A DNA stretch of 12,038 nucleotides, taken from contig PKYJ01000093.1 in NCBI GenBank assembly GCA_003132605.1, forward strand, positions 3,686-15,723. The letters run 5' to 3'. The notes below the pieces were generated by a model that was given only the letters and a program-made list of their open reading frames with translations, searched no databases and was not told the origin of the DNA. The translations under genes were made by a program, and so were the position numbers. Origin of the DNA: Peptococcaceae bacterium (GTDB lineage: Bacteria > Bacillota > DSM-12270 > Thermacetogeniales > Thermacetogeniaceae). Below, piece after piece: positions 1 through 6,948 of this stretch (positions are counted from its first letter, which is position 1; every line of letters begins with the position of its first letter).

Positions 1-110
1 CGGGCAACGGCCTGGGCACGGTGATCGACCGGTGCGGGACTGCGCTAAATCGCACGATCTCAGCAGGACGAGTATCCAGAAGCCTATATTCAAGTAAGTT
101 TAAAACATCA

Positions 111-117
111 GAAGGGA
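111..117 (+). promoter_or_regulatory. Ribosome binding site choosing the hdeD start
   Basis: The purine run GAAGGGA lies ten bases before the ATG at 128. A GTG at 119 is in the same frame, but it sits one base after this run, too close for initiation, so the ATG at 128 is preferred. Confidence 0.6.
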
Positions 118-127
118 TGTGAAAATA

Positions 128-661
128 ATGAACAATATTCTTTCCAAACATTGGTGGGTAATAGCACTGAGGGGCCTCTTCGCAATTCTTTTTGGAGTTC
201 TAGCTTTTATGTTGCCAGGGGTTACTCTCCGGGTGCTGGTTTTGTTTTTTGGAGCCTTTGCTCTTGTTGATGGTATTTGGGCCGTCGTTCACGGTATAAG
301 TCAGAAATGGCTCTCTCTTTTCCTTGAAGGGTTAATTGGTATCGCAGTCGGAGTCTTTACCTTTTTCTGGCCGGGCATTGCAGCGTTGGTACTTTTATAC
401 ATAATCGCTGCCTGGGCAGTAATAACCGGGGTGTTGGAAATTGGGACTGCCATAAGACTTCGCAAGGCTATTAAAGGTGAGTGGCTTATGGCTCTCAGCG
501 GTATTATCTCCATCATCTTTGGGGGTTTTGTGGTAGTTTATCCCAGGTCGGGGGCACTTGCCATCATCATGATTATCGGAATATATGCCATAGTGTTTGG
601 GATATTGTTTATGATATTGGCATTCAGGTTTCGCAGACACACAAACCAGATAGCAGCTTAA
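128..661 (+). CDS. hdeD: HdeD/DUF308-family small integral membrane protein
   Basis: The 177-residue product is almost entirely hydrophobic, with six predicted membrane helices at roughly residues 9-30, 33-54, 66-84, 86-107, 120-139 and 143-168, and a basic tail (FRFRRH). The opening (WW.IALRG...AILFGVLAFMLPG) and the internal repetition of glycine-rich helix pairs, each followed by a WPG- or YP-type turn, are what I recognise of the HdeD/DUF308 family. In E. coli HdeD is linked to acid resistance at high cell density, but most family members are uncharacterised, so the function here is open. The frame could begin at GTG 119; ribosome binding site spacing favours ATG 128. The DNA is AT-richer than the exporter and pyr genes (one 60-base line counted by hand is about 43% GC, against about 67% in the exporter). 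No terminator separates it clearly from the transketolase 154 bases downstream. The family call is fairly sure; the gene symbol is by family only. Confidence 0.8.
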   Translation: MNNILSKHWWVIALRGLFAILFGVLAFMLPGVTLRVLVLFFGAFALVDGIWAVVHGISQKWLSLFLEGLIGIAVGVFTFFWPGIAALVLLYIIAAWAVITGVLEIGTAIRLRKAIKGEWLMALSGIISIIFGGFVVVYPRSGALAIIMIIGIYAIVFGILFMILAFRFRRHTNQIAA

Positions 662-761
662 CGGTGTGGTCTATGACAGTTTTCATGAACCCCTGATATA
701 TCTGGAAGAAAAGCGACGTTTCAGAAACCATGAAATAAGGGATTGAATTGCTCATGCAATA

Positions 762-778
762 CAAGATGTCTAATCTTG
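762..778. repeat. Inverted repeat upstream of transketolase
   Basis: CAAGAT and ATCTTG flank a five-base centre (GTCTA), 38 bases before the transketolase ATG. It could be an operator or a small leader hairpin. A weak TTGCTC (748-753) and TCTAAT (769-774) pair, 15 bases apart, overlaps it, but the promoter match is too poor to call. The remainder of the 662-815 gap shows no gene. Confidence 0.3.
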
Positions 779-802
779 AGATAGACAAATACATAGATTG
801 AC

Positions 803-807
803 GGAGG
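803..807 (+). promoter_or_regulatory. Ribosome binding site choosing the transketolase start
   Basis: GGAGG lies eight bases before the ATG at 816. The longer in-frame start, TTG at 798, would place this site inside the coding region and has no purine-rich site of its own, so 816 is the likely start. Confidence 0.75.
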
Positions 808-815
808 CAAGGGTT

Positions 816-2915
816 ATGAGCGGTATTTTTAGAGCCAATGATATACGAGATTCAGATTCTGCGCATTTGGATCAACTGTCGATCAACACGATCCGTTTCC
901 TGTCAGTTGACGCTGTGCAAAAGGCCAACAGCGGCCACCCCGGTCTACCGCTCGGTGCATCACCGATGGCTTACGTGTTATGGACAAGGTTTCTCCAGCA
1001 TAATCCGGTCAATCCAAATTGGTTCAACCGGGACAGATTTGTCCTGTCAGCCGGCCACGGATCGATGCTGCTTTACAGCCTGCTGCATCTTACCGGATAT
1101 GCACTTTCCCTTGAGCAAATTAAACAATTCCGCCAATGGGACAGCATCACGCCCGGTCATCCCGAGCGCGGTTTGACGCCCGGTGTGGAAACAACCACAG
1201 GTCCGCTCGGTCAGGGATATGGCAACGGTGTGGGCATGGCAATCGCAGAGGCGTATCTGGCCGCGCGCTACAATCGGCAGGGGTTCGATATCATCAATCA
1301 TTTCACCTACGGACTTGTCAGCGATGGCGACCTTATGGAAGGCGTGGCGGCGGAGTCAACCGCACTCGCCGGGCACTTGAAATTGGGCAAACTGATCTAT
1401 CTCTACGATAACAACCACATGACGCTCTCCGCCTCGACGCAGCTTACCTTCACCGAAGACCATGCCCAGATGTTTGAAGCGTTTGGTTGGCATACACAAT
1501 TAGTAAAAGATGGAAATGACCTGGATGCCATCCGCCGTGCCATCGGTGCTGCCCGCCAGGAAACAGGACGACCCTCGCTGATCCTGGTGCGGACGCGCAT
1601 CGGTTATGGTTCGCCACACAAACAGGACACTTTCGCTGCTCATGGCTCGCCGCTTGGCGTAGAAGAAGTGATACTTACAAAAGAGAATCTGGGTTGGCCC
1701 GTTGAACCGCCATTTTATGTGCCTGAAGAAGTCGGACAGTATTTTCGCAGGGCCATCAACTGCGGACAAAAGGCAGAGGCTGAATGGAACGCAAAGTTTT
1801 CCGCATACGAAATACAATATCCGGAACTCGCCCACGAACTACGCCAACTCATTAACGGAGATTTACCGCCAGGCTGGGATGCGGACATTCCGCAATTTCC
1901 TGCGGACGCTAAGGGATTAGCCACTCGCAGCGCCTCGGGAAAAGTGATGGAAGCAGTCAGCCCAAAACTCCCCGGCATGATCGGTGGTTCGGCCGATTTG
2001 AACCCGTCCACATACACCGAACTGAAAGATGCGGGCAATTTTGAGAACCCTGCCATGGCGGTCGGTGACACGCAGGGTTCGGCAGGCGGAGGTTGGAGTT
2101 ACGCCGGCCGCAATTTGCATTTTGGGGTTCGCGAACACGGAATGGGCGCAATCATGAATGGCATGGCCGCGCACGGTGGTATCATCCCGTTCGGTGCGAC
2201 GTTTCTGACCTTCTCGGACTACATGCGCCCGTCGATTCGCCTCGCTGCGCTCATGGGGGTTCAGGTGGTTTACATTTTCACGCACGACAGCATCGGAATG
2301 GGTGAGGACGGTCCGACCCATCAACCCGTGGAACAGCTAGCAAGCCTGAGGGCGATTCCTCGGCTGATTGTCATCCGCCCCGGTGACGCCAATGAGACAG
2401 CGGTTGCATGGCGCCTTGCGATTGAAAAGCGCGATCGTCCGATCGCGCTCGTGCTTACACGGCAAAGCGTGCCGACACTCGATCGGGAACAGTTTGCTTC
2501 GGCGGAAGGTCTCCGCCGCGGAGCGTACATCCTGGCCGATGCACCACAGGCTAAACCGCAATTAATTCTGATCGCCAGTGGATCGGAAGTCGGTCTGATC
2601 GTTGCAGCGCGTCAAAAGTTACAGGAACAGAAAATCCCTGTGCGCCTCGTTTCGATGCCGAGTTGGGAGTTGTTCGAGGACCAACCACGCGAATATCGCC
2701 ACTCTGTGTTACCACCGTCGGTTCGGGCGCGGCTTGCAGTCGAAGCGGGTGTGACGCAGGGCTGGCACCGGTATATTGGTGACCTCGGAGGCGTGATCGG
2801 GATGGAGCGTTTTGGCGCTTCGGCTCCCGGACCGGTTGTAATGCACGAGTATGGATTCAATGTAGATAACATCTGTGAGCGAGCGTTGGCCTTGTTGAAA
2901 GGGGTGGAACAATGA
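816..2915 (+). CDS. tkt: Transketolase
   Basis: Transketolase moves two-carbon ketol units between sugar phosphates in the cytoplasmic non-oxidative pentose phosphate pathway, using thiamine diphosphate (ThDP) and a divalent metal. The 699-residue product has the usual family length. Visible features in order: NSGHPG at about 38-43 and SAGHGS at 78-83 (catalytic-region histidines); TTTGPLGQG at 126-134; the ThDP/metal motif SDGDLMEG at 169-176 closing at DNN near 198-200; AAHGSPLG at 274-281; GGSADL at 390-395; FGVREHGMG at 436-444 with the conserved catalytic glutamate E440; DGPTHQPVEQ at 498-507; and a C-terminal transketolase domain from about 580. No key residue is missing and the frame is intact. 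The DNA is intermediate in composition between hdeD and the GC-rich genes to the right. No other pentose phosphate gene is beside it, although a short frame overlaps its stop codon. Regulation is not evident. Confidence 0.95.
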   Translation: MSGIFRANDIRDSDSAHLDQLSINTIRFLSVDAVQKANSGHPGLPLGASPMAYVLWTRFLQHNPVNPNWFNRDRFVLSAGHGSMLLYSLLHLTGYALSLEQIKQFRQWDSITPGHPERGLTPGVETTTGPLGQGYGNGVGMAIAEAYLAARYNRQGFDIINHFTYGLVSDGDLMEGVAAESTALAGHLKLGKLIYLYDNNHMTLSASTQLTFTEDHAQMFEAFGWHTQLVKDGNDLDAIRRAIGAARQETGRPSLILVRTRIGYGSPHKQDTFAAHGSPLGVEEVILTKENLGWPVEPPFYVPEEVGQYFRRAINCGQKAEAEWNAKFSAYEIQYPELAHELRQLINGDLPPGWDADIPQFPADAKGLATRSASGKVMEAVSPKLPGMIGGSADLNPSTYTELKDAGNFENPAMAVGDTQGSAGGGWSYAGRNLHFGVREHGMGAIMNGMAAHGGIIPFGATFLTFSDYMRPSIRLAALMGVQVVYIFTHDSIGMGEDGPTHQPVEQLASLRAIPRLIVIRPGDANETAVAWRLAIEKRDRPIALVLTRQSVPTLDREQFASAEGLRRGAYILADAPQAKPQLILIASGSEVGLIVAARQKLQEQKIPVRLVSMPSWELFEDQPREYRHSVLPPSVRARLAVEAGVTQGWHRYIGDLGGVIGMERFGASAPGPVVMHEYGFNVDNICERALALLKGVEQ

Positions 2916-2965
2916 TTGATCCTCTGACAGCGCTGTCAGGGACGCCGAAACGCGCGCCCCACTAG
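2912..2965 (+). pseudogene. Possible stump of a gene coupled to transketolase
   Basis: An ATG overlaps the transketolase TGA as ATGA, the classic arrangement for translational coupling, with GAAAGGGGTGG just upstream as a possible ribosome binding site. The frame reads only 17 codons (MIDPLTALSGTPKRAPH) and then stops. The first residues resemble the general look of transaldolase-type amino termini (M-x-P-L-x-x-L), but this is too short to identify. The likely readings are the remnant of a partner gene lost by deletion or a chance short frame. A 16-bp palindrome lies inside it, at the point where any similarity would end. Confidence 0.25.
2924..2939. repeat. Perfect 16-bp palindrome
   Basis: CTGACAGCGCTGTCAG equals its own reverse complement. 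It begins nine bases after the transketolase stop, inside the short coupled frame. It could be a protein binding site or a recombination scar. As RNA it would form a six-pair stem on a four-base loop, without a following U run, so it is a poor terminator. Confidence 0.6.
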
Positions 2966-2992
2966 GTGAACCAGATATTTCCCATTTCGGGA

Positions 2993-3012
2993 CAGAGGAC
3001 GGGGGTCCTCTG
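2993..3012. repeat. Hairpin with GGGG loop
   Basis: CAGAGGAC (2993-3000) pairs perfectly with GTCCTCTG (3005-3012) around a GGGG loop. It lies 77 bases after the transketolase stop. No U run follows (ATTATC), so simple intrinsic termination is doubtful. It is part of a hairpin cluster between the convergent transketolase and exporter genes. Confidence 0.55.
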
Positions 3013-3040
3013 ATTATCGGAGGGCGCAATGATGCTTTCC

Positions 3041-3073
3041 TCAGAAGCCCCCGCTTCTGAGCGGAAGCGGGGG
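3041..3073. terminator. Overlapping alternative hairpins between convergent genes
   Basis: Two strong stems share an arm. Stem A pairs TCAGAAGC (3041-3048) with GCTTCTGA (3053-3060) around a CCCC loop. Stem B pairs CCCCCGCTTC (3048-3057) with GAAGCGGGGG (3064-3073) around a six-base loop. Stem B, with ten mostly G-C pairs, is the more stable. It starts 20 bases past the exporter stop at 3094 and could end transcripts from either side, but neither direction has a proper U tract. A role as a shared terminator is inferred from position and strength only. Confidence 0.5.
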
Positions 3074-3093
3074 TAGTTCACACGCAACCGATG

Positions 3094-4953
3094 TTACACC
3101 GCTCTTGCAAACTGGCTGTAGTACAGGTCGTGGTAGAAGCCCTTCTGCGCCAGCAGTTCCTCATGGTTGCCCCGCTCGATGATCTCCCCGTGATCGATCA
3201 CCAGGATGTTGTCCGCTTCCCTGATCGTGCTCAGGCGGTGGGCGATGATGAAGCTGGTGCGGCCCTGCATCAGGGTCAGCATGGCCTGCTGGATGTATTT
3301 CTCGGTGCGGGTGTCGACGCTGCTGGTGGCCTCGTCGAGCACCAGGATGTCCGGGTCGGCCAGGATCGTCCTGGTGATGGAGAGCAACTGCCGCTGGCCG
3401 TGGCTCAGGTTGCTGCCTTCCTCGGACAGGATGGTGTCGTAGCCCTCGGGCAGGTGCTTGATGAAGTGGTCCGAATTGGCCATGACAGCAGCCTGCTCGA
3501 TCTCCTCGTCGGTGGCCTCCGGGCGGCCGTAGCGGATATTCTCCCGCACCGTACCCCTGAAGAGGTAGGTGTCCTGCAGGACGATGCCCAGTTTCCGGCG
3601 CACGCTGTCCTTGTCCAGGTTGCGGATATCCTCGCCGTCGATGCTGATGACACCGCTGTCCAAGTCGTAGAACCTGGCGAGCAGATTGACGATGGTGGTC
3701 TTGCCAGCCCCGGTATGGCCGACCAGGGCGATGGTCTGCCCCGGCTGAGCATCCAGGGTGATGTCTTTCAGCACGGGCGTGCCCTGGTCATAACTGAAGC
3801 AGACGTGGTCGAACACCACCTGGCCTCTCACCGGCCCGATCTCCCTCTCTTTTTCGTCCCCGTACTCACCCTGCTCGTCCATCACCTGGAACACCCGTTC
3901 ACCCCCGGCGAACGCCGATTGCACGGTGTTGTAGAGGGTGGCGATCTGGTTCAGCGGGCTGGCGAACTGCTTGGCGTAATTGACGAAACTGGCGATCACC
4001 CCAATGGTGGCCAGACCCTTGACGGTCATCCAGCCGCCGATGCCCACGATCAGAGCGAAGGTGATGTTGTTGAGCAGGTTGCCCATCGGCATGATGAAAC
4101 CGGAGAACACCTGGGCGCGCATGGCTGACTGCTTCAGTTTCAGGTTGGCGGCGCCGAATTCAGCGATGGACTCCTGTTCGTGGACGAAGGCCTTGATCGC
4201 CTTCTGTCCGGTCACGTTCTCCTCGATGATCCCGTTCAGTGTCCCCAGGTTGGTCTGCTGGTCGATAAACCCCTGCAGGGTGTACCTGGCGATCCCCCTG
4301 GTGAGCAGCGTGAAAATGGGGACGCTGAGCAGGCAGACGATGGCCAGGCGCCAGTTGATCAGCAGCATCACTACGGTCACGCCGGCGATGGTGAGCACGC
4401 TGGAAATGAGCTGCGCCAGGCTCTGATTGATGGTGGTGTTGATGTTTTCGATGTCGTTGGTGAACCTGCTCATCAGTTCCCCGTGCGGCCTCAGGTCGAA
4501 GAACCTGATCGGCAGCGACTGCACCTTGGCGAACAGGTCGTTCCTCATACTTTTTACGGTGCGCTGGGCGACGTCGATCATTGAGAAGGAGTAGAGCAGG
4601 TTCACGACGGCGTCGGTCATGTAGATCAGCAGCAGGACCAGGGCGATCACCGCCAGGCCGCCCAGCCTTTTCGGGATGATGTAGTTGTCGATGGCGATCT
4701 GCGTCAGGTAGGGCGCCAGCAGTTCGAGCCCGGTGCTGAAGGCCACCAGCAGCAGCACGACGATCAGGCCGCCCTTCTGCCGGCCAAGATACGTCAGGAT
4801 CCTTTTAAAGGTGACCCCCATATCCTTGGGTTTCTCGGCATAGGCCATGGCCGCGATGCTGCTCCTCGGACCGCCGCGACCTGGCCTGCCAAAACCCCCC
4901 GGCCTGGCTGTAACGGCCGGGCCGGACGGCCTGCCCGTTCTCTCCTCAGGCAT
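3094..4953 (-). CDS. ABC exporter subunit with intact Walker B and H-loop (TM288/LmrD-like)
   Basis: This 619-residue half-transporter has an N-terminal extension rich in Pro, Gly and Arg (about 1-45), a six-helix exporter domain (about 55-360) and a C-terminal ATP-binding domain. Visible motifs: Walker A GHTGAGKTT (412-420); Q-loop LQDTYLF near 459-465; Walker B ILVLDE ending in the catalytic glutamate E541; and the switch histidine H572 in IIAHRLS. The signature is LSHGQ (516-520) instead of LSGGQ. That altered signature would face the degenerate ATP site of the partner encoded just upstream. Its ATG lies within the end of the partner gene (ATGCCTGA, 8-base overlap), with AGGAG before it, so the two should be made together. 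Such heterodimers export drugs, lipids or peptides; the substrate cannot be told. The pair structure is sure; drug export is a guess. Confidence 0.93.
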   Translation of the reverse strand: MPEERTGRPSGPAVTARPGGFGRPGRGGPRSSIAAMAYAEKPKDMGVTFKRILTYLGRQKGGLIVVLLLVAFSTGLELLAPYLTQIAIDNYIIPKRLGGLAVIALVLLLIYMTDAVVNLLYSFSMIDVAQRTVKSMRNDLFAKVQSLPIRFFDLRPHGELMSRFTNDIENINTTINQSLAQLISSVLTIAGVTVVMLLINWRLAIVCLLSVPIFTLLTRGIARYTLQGFIDQQTNLGTLNGIIEENVTGQKAIKAFVHEQESIAEFGAANLKLKQSAMRAQVFSGFIMPMGNLLNNITFALIVGIGGWMTVKGLATIGVIASFVNYAKQFASPLNQIATLYNTVQSAFAGGERVFQVMDEQGEYGDEKEREIGPVRGQVVFDHVCFSYDQGTPVLKDITLDAQPGQTIALVGHTGAGKTTIVNLLARFYDLDSGVISIDGEDIRNLDKDSVRRKLGIVLQDTYLFRGTVRENIRYGRPEATDEEIEQAAVMANSDHFIKHLPEGYDTILSEEGSNLSHGQRQLLSITRTILADPDILVLDEATSSVDTRTEKYIQQAMLTLMQGRTSFIIAHRLSTIREADNILVIDHGEIIERGNHEELLAQKGFYHDLYYSQFARAV

Positions 4954-6688
4954 ATTGCAGGTCTCCTTCTCCCAGTTGCGATCTGTAGATATCCTGGTAG
5001 ATCGCGCTGGTCTGCATCAATTCTTCATGGGTGCCGGTGGCGTCGATCAGCCCGTTGTTCAAGACGATGATCTTGTCGGCGCCCTGCACGGAGGTGATCC
5101 GCTGGGCGATCACGAACCGGGTGGTGCCCTGCAGGTCCGTGCCCAGGGCCTGCTGGATCCTGGATTCGGTGGTCAGGTCGACGGCGCTGGTGCTGTCGTC
5201 CAGGATCAGGATGCGGGGCCTGATCAGAATTGCCCTGGCGATCGCCAGCCGCTGCTTCTGCCCGCCGGACAGGTTCACGCCCCGCTGCCCCAACTGCGTG
5301 TCGTAGCCATCCGAGAGCCCGGTGATGAATTCGTGGGCCTGGGCGACCCTGGCTGCAGCGATCACCTCTTCGTCGGAGGCTGCCGGCCTGCCGAAGCGGA
5401 TGTTGTCCCTGACGGTGCCCGAAAACAGGATGGCCTGCTGCAGGCACATACCGATGCTGCTGCGCAGGTCCTCGCTCCGGTAGTCCCGGACATCGATGCC
5501 GTCGACCAGGACCTGGCCGGCCAGCACATCGTACAACCGGGGGATCAACTGCACCAGGCTGGACTTGCCCGATCCGGTGGCGCCGAGGATGGCCACGCTC
5601 TCACCCGGCCTGGCGCTGAAGCTGATATCTTTCAAGACGGTGGCCTCGGCTTTGCCGTTGTAGCCGAAGGTCACGTGGTCGAAGGTCACCGCGCCCCCGA
5701 TCTCGTGCTGCACGGTCTGCTCCCGGTCCACTATGTCCGGCCTGGCCTCCAGCACGTTGACGATGCGGTCCGCCGAGGCCTGCGCCCGGGAGATGAACAT
5801 CAGGATGAAGGCCACCATCATCAGCGAGAACAGCAGCATCAGCAAGTAGTTGATGAAGGCCATCACCTTGCCCACTTCCAGAACGCCGCCGATCACCTGC
5901 AGGCCTCCGAACCAGATCACTGCCACCACGCCCAGGTTCGTGGCGATCATCATGAAGGGCGAGAGCAGGGCGATGGTCTTGGATGCCTTGACGGTGGTGC
6001 TGGTCAGGTCGTCGTTGCCCCGGTGAAATTTCTCGATCTCGTAGTCAGACCTCACAAAGGCCTTGACCAGCCTGATGCCCGCCAGGTTTTCCTGGACGAT
6101 GGTGTTCAGGTTGTCCAGCCGGCTCTGCACCTGCTTGAACATCGGGTAGGCCCTGTTGGTCAGGTACAGCAGCACCGCCATCAGCGACGGCACCAGCACG
6201 AAGAAGATCAGCGACAGCCGGGGGCTGATCAGCACCGCCAGCACCACGCTCCCGATGATCTGCACCGGCACCCGGGCGAGGATCCGCAGGGACATCATGA
6301 CGAACTGCTGGATCTGGGAGACGTCGTTGGTCAGTACCGTGACCAGGTGTCCGGTGTTCAGCCGGTCAAGGTTTTTAAAGGAAAGGGATTGCACTTCTGT
6401 GAAGAGGTCGTTGCGGAGGTCGTTGCTGAGGCCGAGGGCGGCGACGGTGGAGAAATAGATGCTGCCCAGTCCGCAGACCAGGCTGATTCCAGCAAGGCCG
6501 ATCATCAGCGTACCGCTGTGGATGACGTAGCCCAGATTCCTGGAGGCGATGCCGATGTCCACCACGTTCTGCATCAGCTTCGGCTGGGTCAGGTCCGCGG
6601 CCACTCCCAGGATCATGAACAGGGGCGCCAGGGTGGCCGCCATCCGGTAAGGCCTCAGGTATTGCAGGATCTTCTTGAAGTCATTCAT
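4946..6688 (-). CDS. ABC exporter subunit with degenerate ATPase motifs (TM287/LmrC-like)
   Basis: This is the first gene of the exporter operon, 580 residues, with six membrane helices in the first 300 residues and an ATP-binding domain from about 330. Walker A GATGSGKSS (369-377) and the signature LSGGQ (473-477) are canonical. Walker B reads ILILDDS, so the catalytic glutamate is aspartate (D498), and the switch histidine is glutamine (Q529 in VIAQRI). These two changes, with the LSHGQ signature of the partner, make up one degenerate nucleotide site, while the other composite site keeps all catalytic residues. That asymmetry is the hallmark of heterodimeric exporters such as TM287/288, LmrCD and BmrCD. 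The start at 6688 is supported by AAAGGAG (complement of 6696-6702), seven bases away. The gene diverges from the pyr operon across a shared control region. Confidence 0.94.
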   Translation of the reverse strand: MNDFKKILQYLRPYRMAATLAPLFMILGVAADLTQPKLMQNVVDIGIASRNLGYVIHSGTLMIGLAGISLVCGLGSIYFSTVAALGLSNDLRNDLFTEVQSLSFKNLDRLNTGHLVTVLTNDVSQIQQFVMMSLRILARVPVQIIGSVVLAVLISPRLSLIFFVLVPSLMAVLLYLTNRAYPMFKQVQSRLDNLNTIVQENLAGIRLVKAFVRSDYEIEKFHRGNDDLTSTTVKASKTIALLSPFMMIATNLGVVAVIWFGGLQVIGGVLEVGKVMAFINYLLMLLFSLMMVAFILMFISRAQASADRIVNVLEARPDIVDREQTVQHEIGGAVTFDHVTFGYNGKAEATVLKDISFSARPGESVAILGATGSGKSSLVQLIPRLYDVLAGQVLVDGIDVRDYRSEDLRSSIGMCLQQAILFSGTVRDNIRFGRPAASDEEVIAAARVAQAHEFITGLSDGYDTQLGQRGVNLSGGQKQRLAIARAILIRPRILILDDSTSAVDLTTESRIQQALGTDLQGTTRFVIAQRITSVQGADKIIVLNNGLIDATGTHEELMQTSAIYQDIYRSQLGEGDLQYA

Positions 6689-6715
6689 GTGTAGGCTCCT
6701 TTAGCGCTTACTCGC

Positions 6716-6744
6716 ATATTAACAGCTTATATACAGAAAGGCAA
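6716..6744 (-). promoter_or_regulatory. Possible promoter of the exporter operon
   Basis: Read on the minus strand, TTGCCT (6744-6739) and TAATAT (6721-6716) are 17 bases apart, each matching four of six consensus positions. The -10 box ends 27 bases before the ATG at 6688, leaving a short leader that contains the ribosome binding site. It is plausible rather than strong. Confidence 0.45.
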
Positions 6745-6755
6745 AAGATGTAATC

Positions 6756-6772
6756 CATGAAATCTTTTCATG
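6756..6772. repeat. Inverted repeat between divergent promoters
   Basis: CATGAAA and TTTCATG form a perfect 7+7 inverted repeat with a three-base centre (TCT). It lies 12 bases outside the exporter -35 box and 16 bases before the pyr -35 box. The size and position suit an operator for a dimeric regulator. No regulator gene is in the window. Confidence 0.45.
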
Positions 6773-6787
6773 TAGGGAATATTGTTG

Positions 6788-6815
6788 TTGACAGACAGGC
6801 CGCAGGTGCTATAAT
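6788..6815 (+). promoter_or_regulatory. Strong sigma-A-type promoter of the pyr operon
   Basis: A perfect TTGACA (6788-6793) and a perfect TATAAT (6810-6815) are 16 bases apart. Transcription should start near 6822, a few bases before the PyrR-binding loop, which leaves a leader of about 207 bases before pyrR. A consensus promoter followed by an attenuator fits an operon transcribed constantly and controlled by termination. Confidence 0.85.
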
Positions 6816-6826
6816 TGCACTAGAAT

Positions 6827-6858
6827 CCTTTAAGGCTGGTCCTGTGAGACCAGGAAGG
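6827..6858 (+). promoter_or_regulatory. PyrR-binding loop (anti-antiterminator) in the pyr leader
   Basis: The upper stem CTGGTC (6836-6841) pairs with GACCAG (6848-6853) around the hexaloop CTGTGA. The lower stem CCTT (6827-6830) pairs with AAGG (6855-6858), separated from the upper stem by a purine-rich internal bulge. This is the known form of the PyrR target: a bulged stem capped by a CNGNGA loop. UMP-bound PyrR is expected to stabilise it, which lets the downstream terminator form. AGGCT (6833-6837) can pair with AGCCT (6903-6907) in the terminator arm, a possible part of the antiterminator; I could not trace a full antiterminator by eye. Confidence 0.85.
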
Positions 6859-6901
6859 AGGAGAGCGTTTTGATAAGCATGATCTTAGTCTTGATGGAAT
6901 G

Positions 6902-6940
6902 AAGCCTGTTTACAAGGGGATCCTTGTGAACAGGCTTTTT
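6902..6940 (+). terminator. Intrinsic terminator of the pyr attenuator
   Basis: AAGCCTGTTTACAAGG (6902-6917) pairs with 6922-6937 over 16 positions, with one G-U wobble (6911/6928), around a GGAT loop. A T run ends at 6940. This is a textbook intrinsic terminator inside the leader, 89 bases before the pyrR start. With the PyrR-binding loop it forms the pyrimidine-responsive attenuator. Confidence 0.93.
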
Positions 6941-6948
6941 AGTTACTC

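Noticed and set aside
1..118. Short open frames at the left edge that could be the tail of an upstream gene
   Set aside because: Frames 2 and 3 stay open for about 30-40 codons, but neither peptide is recognisable and the stretch is too short to test coding bias.
798..815. TTG start for transketolase at 798
   Set aside because: The GGAGG at 803-807 is placed for ATG 816, and the extra six residues are not typical of the family.
3091..4128. A 345-codon open frame on the plus strand opposite the second exporter gene
   Set aside because: It lies opposite the ATP-binding domain, has no recognisable motif and no good ribosome binding site; an antisense shadow.
4847..6694. A 615-codon open frame on the plus strand opposite the first exporter gene
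   Set aside because: It mirrors a well-supported ABC gene and encodes a His-, Gln- and Asp-rich sequence with no recognisable domain. Codon bias in GC-rich DNA opens such antisense frames.
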